From positions 3,297,001-3,361,000 of the forward strand of contig NZ_CP019389.1 of assembly GCF_001971785.1 (NCBI RefSeq): DNA of 64,000 bases, read 5' to 3'. Position 1 is the first letter of the stretch; every line of letters begins with the position of its first letter. Below, piece after piece: positions 45,162-54,967 of this stretch. A model generated the notes under the pieces. The model searched no databases and was not told the DNA's origin. It was given only the letters and a program-made list of their open reading frames with translations. A program made the position numbers and the translations under genes. The DNA is from Seonamhaeicola sp. S2-3 (GTDB lineage: Bacteria; Bacteroidota; Bacteroidia; Flavobacteriales; Flavobacteriaceae).

Positions 45162-45177
45162 TTACGGAAAAACCACA
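45162..45177 (+). repeat. 16-nt exact direct repeat, right copy
   Basis: Exact copy of 41966-41981, located 124 nt before the alanine dehydrogenase start codon. Confidence 0.5.
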
Positions 45178-45300
45178 GTTTTATTATTCAAATTATTTTA
45201 TGATAAATTCTAACTTTTTTTGTGTTAATTTTAATTATTTTTTAGAATTTAATTACTTTAAAAAAATTATTTGTAATTTGTTTTTAATAACCAGCAAACC

Positions 45301-46500
45301 ATGTCTAAACCACTTTCACCATTTACAAAGCAGCAACTTATACCTCAAGAAGAAACACTTGAAATTTTTAAGAAAAAAGGCGATCTTTTCATTGGTATTC
45401 CTAAAGAAACAGCTTTTCAGGAGCAACGCATATGTTTAACTCCCGATGCCGTTTTTGCATTGGTTAATAATGGACACAAGGTATTACTTGAATCTGGAGC
45501 TGGTGAAGGTGCTAGTTTTAGCGATAAAGATTATAGTGAGGCTGGAGCAGAAATTACTAAAGACACCGCTAAAGTTTTTGCTTGCCCTATGATATTAAAG
45601 GTAGAACCCCCTACTCTAGAACAAATAAAACTTATAAACCCGCAAACTATATTAATTTCTGCATTACAATTAAAAACACAAACTAAAAAATATTTTGAGG
45701 CCTTAGCTTCTAAACGTATTACGGCATTAGCTTTTGAGTTTATACGTGATGCAGATGGCACATATCCAGCTGTGAGGTCATTAAGCGAAATAGCAGGAAC
45801 GGCGTCTGTATTAATTGCTTCAGAATTACTTTCAGACACTAAAAATGGTAACGGATTAATGTTTGGAAACATTAGCGGTGTTCCGCCGTTAGAAGTGGTT
45901 ATTTTAGGAGCTGGAACTGTGGGTGAATTTGCTGCAAGATGCTCTATGGGCTTGGGTGCTAATATTAAAGTTTTTGACAACTCTATTACTAAATTAAGGT
46001 GTATTCAAACCAATTTAGGCAGACCTTTCTTTACATCTACCATTCAACCAAAAAACTTAGCCAAAGCTTTAAAACGCTGTGATGTGGTTATTGGTGCTGT
46101 ACGTGGTAAAAACAGAGCGCCTATTGTAGTATCAGAATCATTAGTACAGTCTATGAAAAAAGGCGCTATAATTATAGATGTAAGTATAGACATGGGTGGG
46201 TGTTTTGAAACTAGCGAAGTAACCTCTCATAAGCAGCCCACATTTGTAAAACACGGTGTTATTCATTATTGCGTTCCTAATATACCTGCCAGATATTCTA
46301 GAACGGCCTCTATTTCAATTAGTAATATTTTTACGCCTTATTTAATGCAAATAGCTGAAGATGGCGGTATTGAAAATTCTTTAAGATTTGATAAAGGTTT
46401 AAGAAATGGATTGTATTTTTACCACGGAATTTTAACCAGTAAACCTGTAGGTGAATGGTTTGGTTTGAGTTATAGCGATGCTAATTTGCTTATTTTTTAA
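45301..46500 (+). CDS. ald: Alanine dehydrogenase
   Basis: The 399-residue protein has the AlaDH/PNT pattern: GIPKETAFQEQRICLTPDAVFAL, LESGAGEGASFSDKDYSEAG, the NAD-binding VVILGAGTVGEFAARCSMGLG, and IIIDVSIDMGGCFETSE. It reversibly deaminates alanine to pyruvate and ammonia with NAD. It is longer at the N-terminus (about 30 residues, KPLSPFTKQQLIPQEETLE) than Bacillus Ald, which is normal in this group. It is followed 23 nt later by a small gene. Confidence 0.92.
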   Translation: MSKPLSPFTKQQLIPQEETLEIFKKKGDLFIGIPKETAFQEQRICLTPDAVFALVNNGHKVLLESGAGEGASFSDKDYSEAGAEITKDTAKVFACPMILKVEPPTLEQIKLINPQTILISALQLKTQTKKYFEALASKRITALAFEFIRDADGTYPAVRSLSEIAGTASVLIASELLSDTKNGNGLMFGNISGVPPLEVVILGAGTVGEFAARCSMGLGANIKVFDNSITKLRCIQTNLGRPFFTSTIQPKNLAKALKRCDVVIGAVRGKNRAPIVVSESLVQSMKKGAIIIDVSIDMGGCFETSEVTSHKQPTFVKHGVIHYCVPNIPARYSRTASISISNIFTPYLMQIAEDGGIENSLRFDKGLRNGLYFYHGILTSKPVGEWFGLSYSDANLLIF

Positions 46501-46523
46501 TCAATTTTTCTTAAATTATTTAA

Positions 46524-46877
46524 ATGAAATTTATTCAACGTTTAGGCTACTACCTAGGAGGATTATCTATAGGTCTTATTATTTTAGCTTTCTTCTTAAA
46601 TGGTAAAGATGTTTCATGTGATTATGGTCCTGAAGCAAGGGTTTTAAAAAACATAAATTCAAAACAAATTATTTTTAACCATGCTTTTGTAAAAGATACT
46701 GCGGCTATAAAACATATTTTATCTAGTGGCGATGTTAATTTTTCTAAAAGTGAACCAAGAAAAACACCCTGTGGTATTTATATGATTGAAGGAGAGTATA
46801 ATGATTACATTGTAGAATTAACAGTTGAAAATTGTGATAGTATAGCAACTATAATCAATTTTAAAGAAATTCCATAA
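46524..46877 (+). CDS. DUF4258-type single-span protein
   Basis: The 117-residue protein has one N-terminal hydrophobic segment (LGYYLGGLSIGLIILAFFL). The rest reads RVLKNINSKQIIFNHAFVKD, VNFSKSEPRKTPCGIYMIEG and IVELTVENCDSIATIINF, resembling DUF4258. It is probably anchored in the inner membrane with a periplasmic domain. The function is unknown. It ends 3 nt before the sugar transferase gene, which suggests translation coupling with the first gene of the polysaccharide locus. Confidence 0.72.
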   Translation: MKFIQRLGYYLGGLSIGLIILAFFLNGKDVSCDYGPEARVLKNINSKQIIFNHAFVKDTAAIKHILSSGDVNFSKSEPRKTPCGIYMIEGEYNDYIVELTVENCDSIATIINFKEIP

Positions 46878-46880
46878 ACT

Positions 46881-47474
46881 ATGATTAAAAGAGGATTTGA
46901 TGTGGTTTTTTCATTGTTAGGCTTAATAATCCTCTTTCCAATTCTTTTATTAATTTCAATTTTAATAAAGTTAGATTCTAAAGGACCTGTACTCTTCATT
47001 CAAGGTCGTGTTGGTAAAAACAATAAAGATTTCAACATCTATAAATTTAGAACCATGCGTGTTTCATCAGAAAAAAAAGGGTTACTAACCTTAGGTAATA
47101 AAGATGCTAGGGTTACTAAAATAGGTTATTTTTTAAGGCGGTATAAAATTGATGAATTTCCTCAATTAATAAATATTTTAAAAGGCGATATGAGTTTTGT
47201 TGGTCCTAGACCAGAACTGAGATACTATGTTAATTTTTACAGTGAAGATGACATGAAAATCTTCTGTGTAAGACCTGGTATAACTGGGCTTGCCTCATTA
47301 AAATACAGAAATGAAGTAGAGTTGTTAAAAGCCGCTGATGACCCAGAACACTTTTTTATAAATACCATAATTCCTGATAAACTTAAATACAATAAAATGT
47401 ATATTGAGCGGCGAAATTTTTGGTTTGATCTTAAGTTAATTGCTTTAACTATTATTAAAGTGATTGCTAAATAA
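46881..47474 (+). CDS. Initiating sugar transferase (WcaJ/PglC type)
   Basis: The 197-residue protein begins with one membrane segment (VVFSLLGLIILFPILLLISIL). Conserved motifs follow: FNIYKFRTMR, RRYKIDEFPQLINILKGDMS, FVGPRPELRYYV and VRPGITGLASL. This is the minimal catalytic module of the bacterial sugar transferase family, as in PglC, which moves a sugar-1-phosphate from a UDP-sugar to undecaprenyl phosphate. It starts repeat-unit assembly at the inner membrane. The large N-terminal membrane domain of WcaJ/WbaP is absent. It heads the polysaccharide locus. Confidence 0.93.
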   Translation: MIKRGFDVVFSLLGLIILFPILLLISILIKLDSKGPVLFIQGRVGKNNKDFNIYKFRTMRVSSEKKGLLTLGNKDARVTKIGYFLRRYKIDEFPQLINILKGDMSFVGPRPELRYYVNFYSEDDMKIFCVRPGITGLASLKYRNEVELLKAADDPEHFFINTIIPDKLKYNKMYIERRNFWFDLKLIALTIIKVIAK

Positions 47475-47584
47475 TTCATTATTAAATAGTTTATGTTTTA
47501 GTGTTTGGTACAGAGTGTATTTATTTATACTTTGTAACATATTTCAGCCGATAAAATATCGTTTCAACTGAAAGAAAGCCCCGT

Positions 47585-48658
47585 ATGAATAGACCGTCTA
47601 ATCTATACTTAGAAGAATTATTAATTGATTCTAATTTATTTCCTGATGTGCTGGGTAAGAAAAAACACAAAATGATTCAGCATGATTTTTCTAAAGAAAC
47701 CATATTAATTACAGGAGCTGCAGGATCAATAGGAAGTGAACTTTCTAAGCAATTAATAAAGAGCAAATTCAAAAAACTTATTTTAATTGATGTAGCTGAA
47801 TCTCCTTTATATAACCTAATTAAAGAAGTAGAATTTGAAAACACACAAAATGTTGAATTCATTCTTTTAAATATTCTAGAAAAAGAAGCTATAACAAACC
47901 TATTCAAAAGGCATAAGCCAACTATAATCTTTCATACGGCAGCTTACAAACATGTACCTTTAATGGAAAATAATCCATATGAAGCAGTGAAATTAAACAT
48001 ATTTGGAACCAAATTGCTCGCTGATATTTCTAATAGTTTTAAAGTAAAAAAATTTATTTTCATATCTACTGACAAAGCAGTTAACCCTATAAGCATTATG
48101 GGAATTTCTAAAAAGGTTGCAGAAAATTATATAAATCTGTTATCCAAAACTAGCGACACTATTTTTTGCTCTACACGATTTGGAAATATATTTGGCTCTA
48201 ATGGTTCTGTATTGCCTTTATTTAAAAAACAAATTGAATTAGGTTTACCTATAACGGTAACCCATAAAGAAATCTCACGGTTTTTTATATCAAAACACAA
48301 AGCTTGTAAGCTTATTCTTGATGTTGCTAACTTTAATTACACCAATTATCACATATTTACATTTAATATGGGCAAACCTATTAAAATCATAGATTTAGCT
48401 AATAGACTAAAAGTTTTATATGCTTCTAAAAACGTGAAAATAGAGGTAGTAATTACCCATTTACGCCCAGGCGAAAAACTAAATGAAGAAATTACTTCAA
48501 AAAATGAGGCCTTATTGCCAACTAAAAATAAAGACATTTTTTTGGTTAAAAATGGCAATAATATTAATTCTTCAAAACTTAATTTTTCTGAATTAGAAAC
48601 CATAACACCATATCTTTCTAAAGAAAAAATTAAGTCAATATTGCGTTCATATATTTAA
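47585..48658 (+). CDS. Short CapD-like nucleotide-sugar epimerase/dehydratase
   Basis: The 357-residue protein has TILITGAAGSIGSELSKQL near residue 40, FHTAAYKHVPLMENNPYEAVKLNIFGT, and FISTDKAVNPISIMGISKKVAENY. Then come FCSTRFGNIFGSNGSVLPLF and THLRPGEKLNEEI. It is the catalytic half of CapD/PglF-type 4,6-dehydratases without the membrane domain carried by the long copy at 54968. It acts on UDP-GlcNAc or a similar nucleotide sugar. The short N-terminus MNRPSNLYLEELLIDSNLFPDVLG looks intact, so it is a soluble version and not a truncation. It converges on proDH with a 1-nt gap. Confidence 0.85.
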   Translation: MNRPSNLYLEELLIDSNLFPDVLGKKKHKMIQHDFSKETILITGAAGSIGSELSKQLIKSKFKKLILIDVAESPLYNLIKEVEFENTQNVEFILLNILEKEAITNLFKRHKPTIIFHTAAYKHVPLMENNPYEAVKLNIFGTKLLADISNSFKVKKFIFISTDKAVNPISIMGISKKVAENYINLLSKTSDTIFCSTRFGNIFGSNGSVLPLFKKQIELGLPITVTHKEISRFFISKHKACKLILDVANFNYTNYHIFTFNMGKPIKIIDLANRLKVLYASKNVKIEVVITHLRPGEKLNEEITSKNEALLPTKNKDIFLVKNGNNINSSKLNFSELETITPYLSKEKIKSILRSYI

Positions 48659-48659
48659 T

Positions 48660-49838
48660 TTACAAGTTTTTGCGTCGTTGTTTTTCCTTACTTAAAAGCG
48701 CTAATTCTCTTCCGGTTTGTCCCGCAACCGATGTGTTTTCTTCAGCTCTTCGTATTAAATAAGGCATAACATCTTTTACGGGTCCAAAAGGCATATATTT
48801 TGCAACATTATAACCTTTATTTGCCAAATTAAAACTAATATGATCACTCATGCCATATAATTGTCCAAACCAAATTCTAGAGTCATTGTTTTTTAAGCCC
48901 TTTTTATCCATTAATTCCATTAATAAATAAGAACTCGCTTCATTATGAGTACCTGCAAAAACCGAAATACGTTCTAAGTTATCAATTATATATTGTAAGC
49001 CATTATTAAAATTCTCATCTGTAGCTAATTTACTTTCACAAATAGGCGATTTATAACCTAATTCTTCAGCTCTTTCATTTTCCTTTTCCATATAAGCACC
49101 TCTAACAAGCTTATAACCAAGAAAATAATTTTCTTTAATAGCCTTTTTGTGTTCTTTCTTTAAAAAATCCATTCTATCATGCCTATACATTTGCAGTGTA
49201 TTAAATACTATAGGTTTTTCTTTATTGTATTTTTTCATCATTTGGGTAACCAAATTATCTGCAGCATCTTGCATCCAACTTTCTTCGGCATCAATTAAAA
49301 CGGCAACATCATTTTCTTTAGCTTTACTACATACAGTATCATAACGCTCTACAACTTTAGCCCATTCTAATTGTTCATTTTCAGATAATTTCTTGCCAGA
49401 ACCAACCTTTTCATATAAACTTAATCTACCAAAACCCGTTGGCTTAAAAACAGCTATAGGAATCGCATCAATATTTTTTGCAAAATCAATAATTTTAAGA
49501 ACTTTTATAACCGCTGCATCAAATTCATCTTCAATATCTTTACCTTCAACAGAATAATCTAATACAGAACTCACTCCCTTGCTAAACATTTTATCTATTA
49601 CGGGTAGGCAATCATCTTCATTAACGCCTCCACAAAAATGATCAAACACGGTAGAACGGATTAATCCTTCAATAGGTAATCTAGCTTTAATTGCAAAATT
49701 GGTGGCTGCTGTACCAATTTTAACTAGCGGCTCAATAGATATCATTTTAAATAAAAAGTAAGCGCGCTCTAATTCTGAATCGTTTTTTAAAGAAAAAGCA
49801 ATTTCGGTATTATCAAAAATTCTTTCAGTTTTTTGCAT
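48660..49838 (-). CDS. Proline dehydrogenase
   Basis: From the ATG at 49838 the protein is 392 residues and begins MQKTERIFDNTEIAFSLKND. It has AVFKPTGFGRLSLYEKVGSG, VLIDAEESWMQDAADNL, GYKLVRGAYMEKENERAEE, VFAGTHNEASSYLL and WFGQLYGMSDHISFNLANKGYNVAKYMPFGPVKDVMPYLIRR (read in parts). This is the FAD-containing TIM barrel of PutA/PRODH. It oxidises proline to pyrroline-5-carboxylate. It is a monofunctional enzyme and its P5C dehydrogenase is elsewhere. It is divergent from aroB. Confidence 0.94.
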   Translation of the reverse strand: MQKTERIFDNTEIAFSLKNDSELERAYFLFKMISIEPLVKIGTAATNFAIKARLPIEGLIRSTVFDHFCGGVNEDDCLPVIDKMFSKGVSSVLDYSVEGKDIEDEFDAAVIKVLKIIDFAKNIDAIPIAVFKPTGFGRLSLYEKVGSGKKLSENEQLEWAKVVERYDTVCSKAKENDVAVLIDAEESWMQDAADNLVTQMMKKYNKEKPIVFNTLQMYRHDRMDFLKKEHKKAIKENYFLGYKLVRGAYMEKENERAEELGYKSPICESKLATDENFNNGLQYIIDNLERISVFAGTHNEASSYLLMELMDKKGLKNNDSRIWFGQLYGMSDHISFNLANKGYNVAKYMPFGPVKDVMPYLIRRAEENTSVAGQTGRELALLSKEKQRRKNL

Positions 49839-49932
49839 TATCAATAAAATTTACAGCAAATATAATTAACCAGAAGTTATCATTTTATATAAAATCTCCT
49901 TAATTTCACAGCCTTAAAAAAAGCTAATTTTC

Positions 49933-51000
49933 ATGGATTCTATTACTTATAAAGATTGTACAATTCATTTTAATAATAATTGCTATACAGCTATAAATAA
50001 ACATGTTGAAAAGAATAATTACTCAAAGATTTTTATTCTTGTTGATGAAAATACCCATCAATATTGCTTACCTTATTTTTTAGAAAAATTTGAAACCAAT
50101 ACTGAAATTGAAATAATTGAAATTGAATCTGGTGAAGAAAACAAGACTATTGATACTTGTGTAGGCGTTTGGAATACGCTTTCTGATCTTGATGCCGATA
50201 GGAAAAGTTTAATGATAAACATAGGCGGTGGTGTTATTACAGATTTAGGTGGTTTTGTTGCTTGTACTTTTAAAAGAGGTATTGCTTATATAAATATTCC
50301 TACTACCCTACTTTCTATGGTAGATGCATCGGTTGGTGGTAAAACAGGTGTAGATTTAGGACACTTAAAAAATCAAATAGGTGTTATAAGCAACCCTGAT
50401 TTGGTACTTATAGACCCTAATTTTTTAAACACACTTCCAGCAAATCAAATGCGTTCTGGTTTAGCAGAAATGCTAAAGCATGGGTTAATTAGTGATGAAA
50501 ATTATTGGAATAGATTTCAAGATTTAGCAGCACTTAATTTGGCTGATTTAGATGAATTAATTTATCAATCTGTCATTATAAAAAAGAATGTTGTTGAAGA
50601 AGATCCTTTTGAAGATGGTTTGCGTAAAACCTTAAATTTTGGTCATACACTAGGACATGCTATTGAATCTTATTTTTTAAGTAATCCTAATAAAACCAAA
50701 CTGTTACATGGCGAAGCTATAATTGTTGGCATGATTTTGGCTCTTTACATCTCGTCAACTCTAACGGGTTTTTCTAGAGAAAAAACTAATAAAATTAAAG
50801 CCTTGTTTTTAAGTTACTACGGAAAAGTTACAATAGACAAAAACGAATATGCATCAATTATTGAGTTACTTAAATACGACAAGAAAAACAACCACGGAAA
50901 TATAAATTTTGTGTTATTAGAATCTATTGGTAAACCTAAAATTGATTGTATTGTAGATGAAAAAATAATCATTGAAGCCTTTGATTATTATGCAGATTAA
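49933..51000 (+). CDS. aroB: 3-dehydroquinate synthase
   Basis: The 355-residue protein has the NAD-binding and active-site region MINIGGGVITDLGGFVACTF, KRGIAYINIPTTLLSMVDASVGGKTG, NQIGVISNPDLVLIDPNFL, SGLAEMLKHGLI, and the zinc ligands in LNFGHTLGHAIESYF and LLHGEAIIVGM. It converts DAHP to 3-dehydroquinate in the shikimate pathway. The length is standard. It is followed 20 nt later by the PHP-type phosphatase, so both may be on one transcript. Confidence 0.97.
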   Translation: MDSITYKDCTIHFNNNCYTAINKHVEKNNYSKIFILVDENTHQYCLPYFLEKFETNTEIEIIEIESGEENKTIDTCVGVWNTLSDLDADRKSLMINIGGGVITDLGGFVACTFKRGIAYINIPTTLLSMVDASVGGKTGVDLGHLKNQIGVISNPDLVLIDPNFLNTLPANQMRSGLAEMLKHGLISDENYWNRFQDLAALNLADLDELIYQSVIIKKNVVEEDPFEDGLRKTLNFGHTLGHAIESYFLSNPNKTKLLHGEAIIVGMILALYISSTLTGFSREKTNKIKALFLSYYGKVTIDKNEYASIIELLKYDKKNNHGNINFVLLESIGKPKIDCIVDEKIIIEAFDYYAD

Positions 51001-51020
51001 TTAAGTACGGTATCGTTTAT

Positions 51021-51770
51021 ATGTTTCATTTTTTTTCAAAAAAAATATTTGTAAAAGATTTACTTAACAACTTTGTAGATATTCATAACCATATCCTACC
51101 AGGAATAGATGATGGAGCCAAAACCGTTCATGAATCTATTGAATTAATTAAAGGGCTAAAAAAATTAGGGATTAATCAATTTATACCTACGCCTCATGTA
51201 ATGCAAGATTACTACCCTAATACAGATGAAAGTATTGGAGATTCTTATGAGATTTTATTAGAAGCATTAAATAAAACAAAATTACTTTCAGATATCGCTA
51301 TTAATCCTGCGGCTGAATATATGCTAGATCACAACTTTGAAGAACTTCTAAAAAACAAAGGTTTATACACTTTAAAGAAAAATTATATTCTAGTAGAAAT
51401 GTCTTATTACCAAGCACCTATTAATTTAGAAGACATTATTTTTAATATCAAAAGCCAAGGATATTTACCAGTTTTAGCGCACCCAGAAAGATATTCTTTT
51501 TACCATAATAAATTAGATTACTACTTAAGATTAAAACAACTAGGTTGTTTTTTTCAGCTTAACTTATTATCATTAAGTGGTCACTATGGCAACGGTGCAG
51601 AAAATACCGCAAAATACTTACTAGAGAAAAACTTATTTGATTTTGCAGGAACAGATGTTCACAATAAAAACCACATTATAAAACTTTCAAAATTAGCTAT
51701 TACTAATAAAGTTTATGATAATTTAAAACCCATAGTAGAAAATACTAATAATGTATTTTCTGTAACTTAA
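51021..51770 (+). CDS. PHP-family tyrosine phosphatase (CpsB/YwqE-like)
   Basis: The 249-residue protein has the PHP metal motifs FVDIHNHILPGIDDGAKT, FIPTPHVMQDYYPNT, PAAEYMLDHNFEELL, LPVLAHPERYSFYH and FDFAGTDVHNKNH. These match CpsB/YwqE, a manganese-dependent phosphatase that removes phosphate from the tyrosine cluster of BY-kinases. It is encoded tail to tail with the BY-kinase Wzc (gap 3 nt), which is its expected substrate and controls capsule chain length and export. Confidence 0.9.
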   Translation: MFHFFSKKIFVKDLLNNFVDIHNHILPGIDDGAKTVHESIELIKGLKKLGINQFIPTPHVMQDYYPNTDESIGDSYEILLEALNKTKLLSDIAINPAAEYMLDHNFEELLKNKGLYTLKKNYILVEMSYYQAPINLEDIIFNIKSQGYLPVLAHPERYSFYHNKLDYYLRLKQLGCFFQLNLLSLSGHYGNGAENTAKYLLEKNLFDFAGTDVHNKNHIIKLSKLAITNKVYDNLKPIVENTNNVFSVT

Positions 51771-51773
51771 TCC

Positions 51774-54143
51774 TTAAGCTTTAAATCTTCCAAAAAGGCC
51801 TTTCTTTTTAGGCGCTCCGTAATAACCGTATTTTGCACCATAACCAAAGTTAGATTGTTTTACATCATTAACAACAAGCATCATTCCATTTAGCTTATGG
51901 TCTTCATGCAATTCTTTTGCAAAATTAAGAATACGTTTTTCAGTGTATCCTGCTCTAGTTACATAAATGGTATGTCCTGCATATTGACTAATTAACAAGG
52001 TGTCTGTTACCAACATAGATGGAGCTGTATCAACAATTACATAATCATATTGTTTAGAAGCATCATCAAATAAGGTTTTCATTCTATCACTCATTAATAA
52101 TTCTGCAGGATTTGGCGGTACTTTACCAGAAAGCATAATATCTATTGGAATCTCATTAATATCATAAGAATTAATGGTTTCACCTAATATGATTGATTTA
52201 TCAAATAGGTATTCAGTTAATCCCACATTAGATTGATTTTCACCTACCTTGTTCTTTATAGCAGAATATATTTGAGGGTTTCTAATATCAGCTCCTATTA
52301 ATAATACCCTTTTTCCAGTATTAGCTAATGTTAAAGCTGTATTTAAACTAACAAAAGACTTACCTTCACTATTAATTGTTGATGTTACAAATACAACATT
52401 ATCATAGTCTTGTATATTTCGTCCTCTTTTAACATAATCAAAATTAGTTCTTATAATTCTAAAAGATTCAGACATTATAGACCTATCATTTCTTTTAATT
52501 AATCCATTTTCTTTTTTACCAAAATTAGGAATTTCACCTAAAACAGTAATATTTTTAATTTCATTTTGTAAATCTTCTTTATTATGAATTTTAGTATCTA
52601 ATAAATCTTTTACATAGATAACCCCAAAAGGAATAAAAAGCCCAATGAATAGCGCACCTAAGTAAGCTACCATAGGAGTTGGTGAAATTGTACTACCTAA
52701 ACTATAGGGCTCCTCAACTATTTTAATTGCTGGAGAAATTGAAGAAATAGATATAGTAGCTTCTTCTCTTTTTTCAAGCAAAAATATGTATATAGCCTCT
52801 TTTATTGATTGTGTTCTTTCAATTGACCTTATAACCCTTTCTTGATCTGGAGCAGAATATAATTTAGAATTAATTTTTCTAGAAGAATTTTTTAATCCTC
52901 TTAGTTGGATGTTTAAAGTTTGTTTTGTGTTATTAATACTTTGTTTTAAGCTACTTCTTATTTGAGCAAGTGTATTGTCAAGTTCTACTACAACAGCATT
53001 ATTTTCGCCCGCACTTTTTAAATAATTTCCTCTTTGGGCTAATAAATCATTATATCTTGATGCTAGTGCCATTATTGCGGGGTCTCCAGCTCCAAGATTA
53101 GAAGGAACACTTTCATAAGGATTATCACCTAGAGATCCACTCATATAGTCTAGCATATTAATTTGGGTAGTTACATCCTGTATAAGTTGTTCATTTTGAA
53201 CACTAGAGGTTAATGCTTGAGTTGCTGTAGATGAAATATCAGTTATTTTATTTCTTGATTTAAAACCAACTATACTATCATCAACACTTTCTAAGTCTGA
53301 TGAAATAGATTTAACACGTTCATTAATAAAATTGGCCGTATTAATAGCTTGCTTTCTTTTTTTATCTATTGTAGATGAATTATATTCATTAACAAGTAAA
53401 CCGACAATATCAATCGCTTTTTGTTCAATAGGATCTTCCATTGATATATTTACAATCTTAGAAGACTCTCTAGATAAATAAACATTAATTTTTTGCTTTA
53501 AATACTGTATCTTGTTTTCTACAGGAGTAATTTTAACTCTAATAGTCTGATTTATAAAACCTTTAATTTTATTTTCCTTAGGCGTAAATATTATTCCTCC
53601 AAAATGTGTGTCAATTTTTTCTCCAAAGGTTAATTTTTTAGGCGTATCATCTTCATTTACCCAAAAATTAAATTCTGTAGTAGATAAAGGCTCTATAAAA
53701 CAATTATAACTTGTTTTATGTATTAAAGAGTCAGACTCTATAAAATTAATTTTAATTGGAGTGTTTTTGTAAATTTCATATTCTTTAACTCTACCCTTAG
53801 AAAAAAATTGAACATTCAAATTAAGCTTAGTTACTATATTTCTCAAAAAGCTTCTAGATTTAATAATTTGCAATTCATCTTCCATTCCAGATTCTTGCGA
53901 ACCAGAAAAAATTGTTAAATCTTTAATAGCTGCCTTCCCAGATTCGTTATCAGAATCCTCCAACACCATTATTTTAGATACTACTTTAAATTTTGGTACA
54001 GTAGATTTTATAGTAAAATAGGCAACACTTAAAGATATAGCAATACATAATGCAAACCATTTCCACTGCTTAAGGTATAGTGAAAGCGCTTTCTTTATAT
54101 CAAAGTTTTGAAAAGGACTGTTTTTTTGACTAAGACTATCCAT
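51774..54143 (-). CDS. wzc: Polysaccharide co-polymerase / tyrosine autokinase (Wzc-like)
   Basis: The 789-residue protein has an N-terminal membrane helix (WKWFALCIAISLSVAYFTI) with the Wzz domain. A long coiled-coil region and a GNVR-like segment follow, then a second helix (PMVAYLGALFIGLFIPFGVIYV) near residue 500 and a cytoplasmic BY-kinase. The kinase has Walker A TSTINSEGKSF near 585, Walker A' VLLIGADIRNP and Walker B YDYVIVDTAP. The tail NFGYGAKYGYYG supplies the autophosphorylated tyrosines. It controls polysaccharide chain length and export with Wza. It follows wza by 14 nt. Confidence 0.95.
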   Translation of the reverse strand: MDSLSQKNSPFQNFDIKKALSLYLKQWKWFALCIAISLSVAYFTIKSTVPKFKVVSKIMVLEDSDNESGKAAIKDLTIFSGSQESGMEDELQIIKSRSFLRNIVTKLNLNVQFFSKGRVKEYEIYKNTPIKINFIESDSLIHKTSYNCFIEPLSTTEFNFWVNEDDTPKKLTFGEKIDTHFGGIIFTPKENKIKGFINQTIRVKITPVENKIQYLKQKINVYLSRESSKIVNISMEDPIEQKAIDIVGLLVNEYNSSTIDKKRKQAINTANFINERVKSISSDLESVDDSIVGFKSRNKITDISSTATQALTSSVQNEQLIQDVTTQINMLDYMSGSLGDNPYESVPSNLGAGDPAIMALASRYNDLLAQRGNYLKSAGENNAVVVELDNTLAQIRSSLKQSINNTKQTLNIQLRGLKNSSRKINSKLYSAPDQERVIRSIERTQSIKEAIYIFLLEKREEATISISSISPAIKIVEEPYSLGSTISPTPMVAYLGALFIGLFIPFGVIYVKDLLDTKIHNKEDLQNEIKNITVLGEIPNFGKKENGLIKRNDRSIMSESFRIIRTNFDYVKRGRNIQDYDNVVFVTSTINSEGKSFVSLNTALTLANTGKRVLLIGADIRNPQIYSAIKNKVGENQSNVGLTEYLFDKSIILGETINSYDINEIPIDIMLSGKVPPNPAELLMSDRMKTLFDDASKQYDYVIVDTAPSMLVTDTLLISQYAGHTIYVTRAGYTEKRILNFAKELHEDHKLNGMMLVVNDVKQSNFGYGAKYGYYGAPKKKGLFGRFKA

Positions 54144-54157
54144 TTTTTACTTAAAAA

Positions 54158-54925
54158 TTATCTTGTGAAAATTAAAGTTAAACTTATGGCAATACTAGCC
54201 AAAGAAGAAATTATACCTATTCTTGCGTCTCCATTAGCTGCGCTTATAGCACCTCTGTTGGGTTTTACATAAACAATGTCATTCTGAGTTAAATAAAATA
54301 CAGGAGAATTAAACACTTCCTTACTTGTAAGATCTATTTCTGTATAAGTTTTAGTGCCATTAAAATCTCTTATAACTAAAACATCTTTTCTTTTTCCGTA
54401 TATATTTAAGTCGCCTGCCATAGCAATAGCTTCTAGTATAGAAAGACGTTCACTACCAATAGGATAAACACCTGGTCTATTAACCCACCCCATGATAGCT
54501 ACACGATAGTTTTTTATTCTTATAATAACTACAGGGTCTTTTAATAGCCCTCCTTCTTCAAACTTCTTTTTTAATAATTGTTTAGCTTCCTCAACTGTTA
54601 ATCCTACAAGTTTAACTTTACCCAAAACAGGATAATCTATATTACCGTCAGAATCTATTAAATAATCTATTAATTTACCACCTTCTTCTCCTCCTGTAGC
54701 CTCCATTAAATTGTAGGGTCTTGTAACTTCTAAATTTAATGTAGACACATTAATACTTAAAACATCCCCTATTTTTAACTTGGCTCTAAAGGTATCTGTA
54801 TCTACAATTGTTTCAAAATTTTTCGCATTTTGGAAGTATACGATATCTTTTTTGGTATAACATGACGTTAACATTAAAAAAAATATAACAAATAATGTAC
54901 TAGGCTTTAAAAAAGACATATTCAT
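54158..54925 (-). CDS. wza: Polysaccharide export lipoprotein (Wza-like)
   Basis: The 255-residue protein has a lipoprotein signal with lipobox LMLTSC (Cys22), then a Poly_export domain (AKLKIGDVLSINVSTLNLEV, DGNIDYPVLGKVKLVGLTVEEA) and an SLBB domain (YRVAIMGWVNRPGVYPIGSERLSILEAIAMAG). The end is a hydrophobic helix (IGIISSLASIAISLTLIFTR). It forms the outer-membrane channel for polysaccharide export with Wzc. The length is short, as usual in Bacteroidota. It is flanked by capD and wzc on the same strand. Confidence 0.94.
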   Translation of the reverse strand: MNMSFLKPSTLFVIFFLMLTSCYTKKDIVYFQNAKNFETIVDTDTFRAKLKIGDVLSINVSTLNLEVTRPYNLMEATGGEEGGKLIDYLIDSDGNIDYPVLGKVKLVGLTVEEAKQLLKKKFEEGGLLKDPVVIIRIKNYRVAIMGWVNRPGVYPIGSERLSILEAIAMAGDLNIYGKRKDVLVIRDFNGTKTYTEIDLTSKEVFNSPVFYLTQNDIVYVKPNRGAISAANGDARIGIISSLASIAISLTLIFTR

Positions 54926-54967
54926 TTTTAAATAATTTGGGGTAAAGTAATAAAATTAAACTATTTA

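Noticed and set aside
45200-45439. 79-codon frame overlapping the ald start
   Set aside because: It runs through the ald coding region in another frame and has no family pattern.
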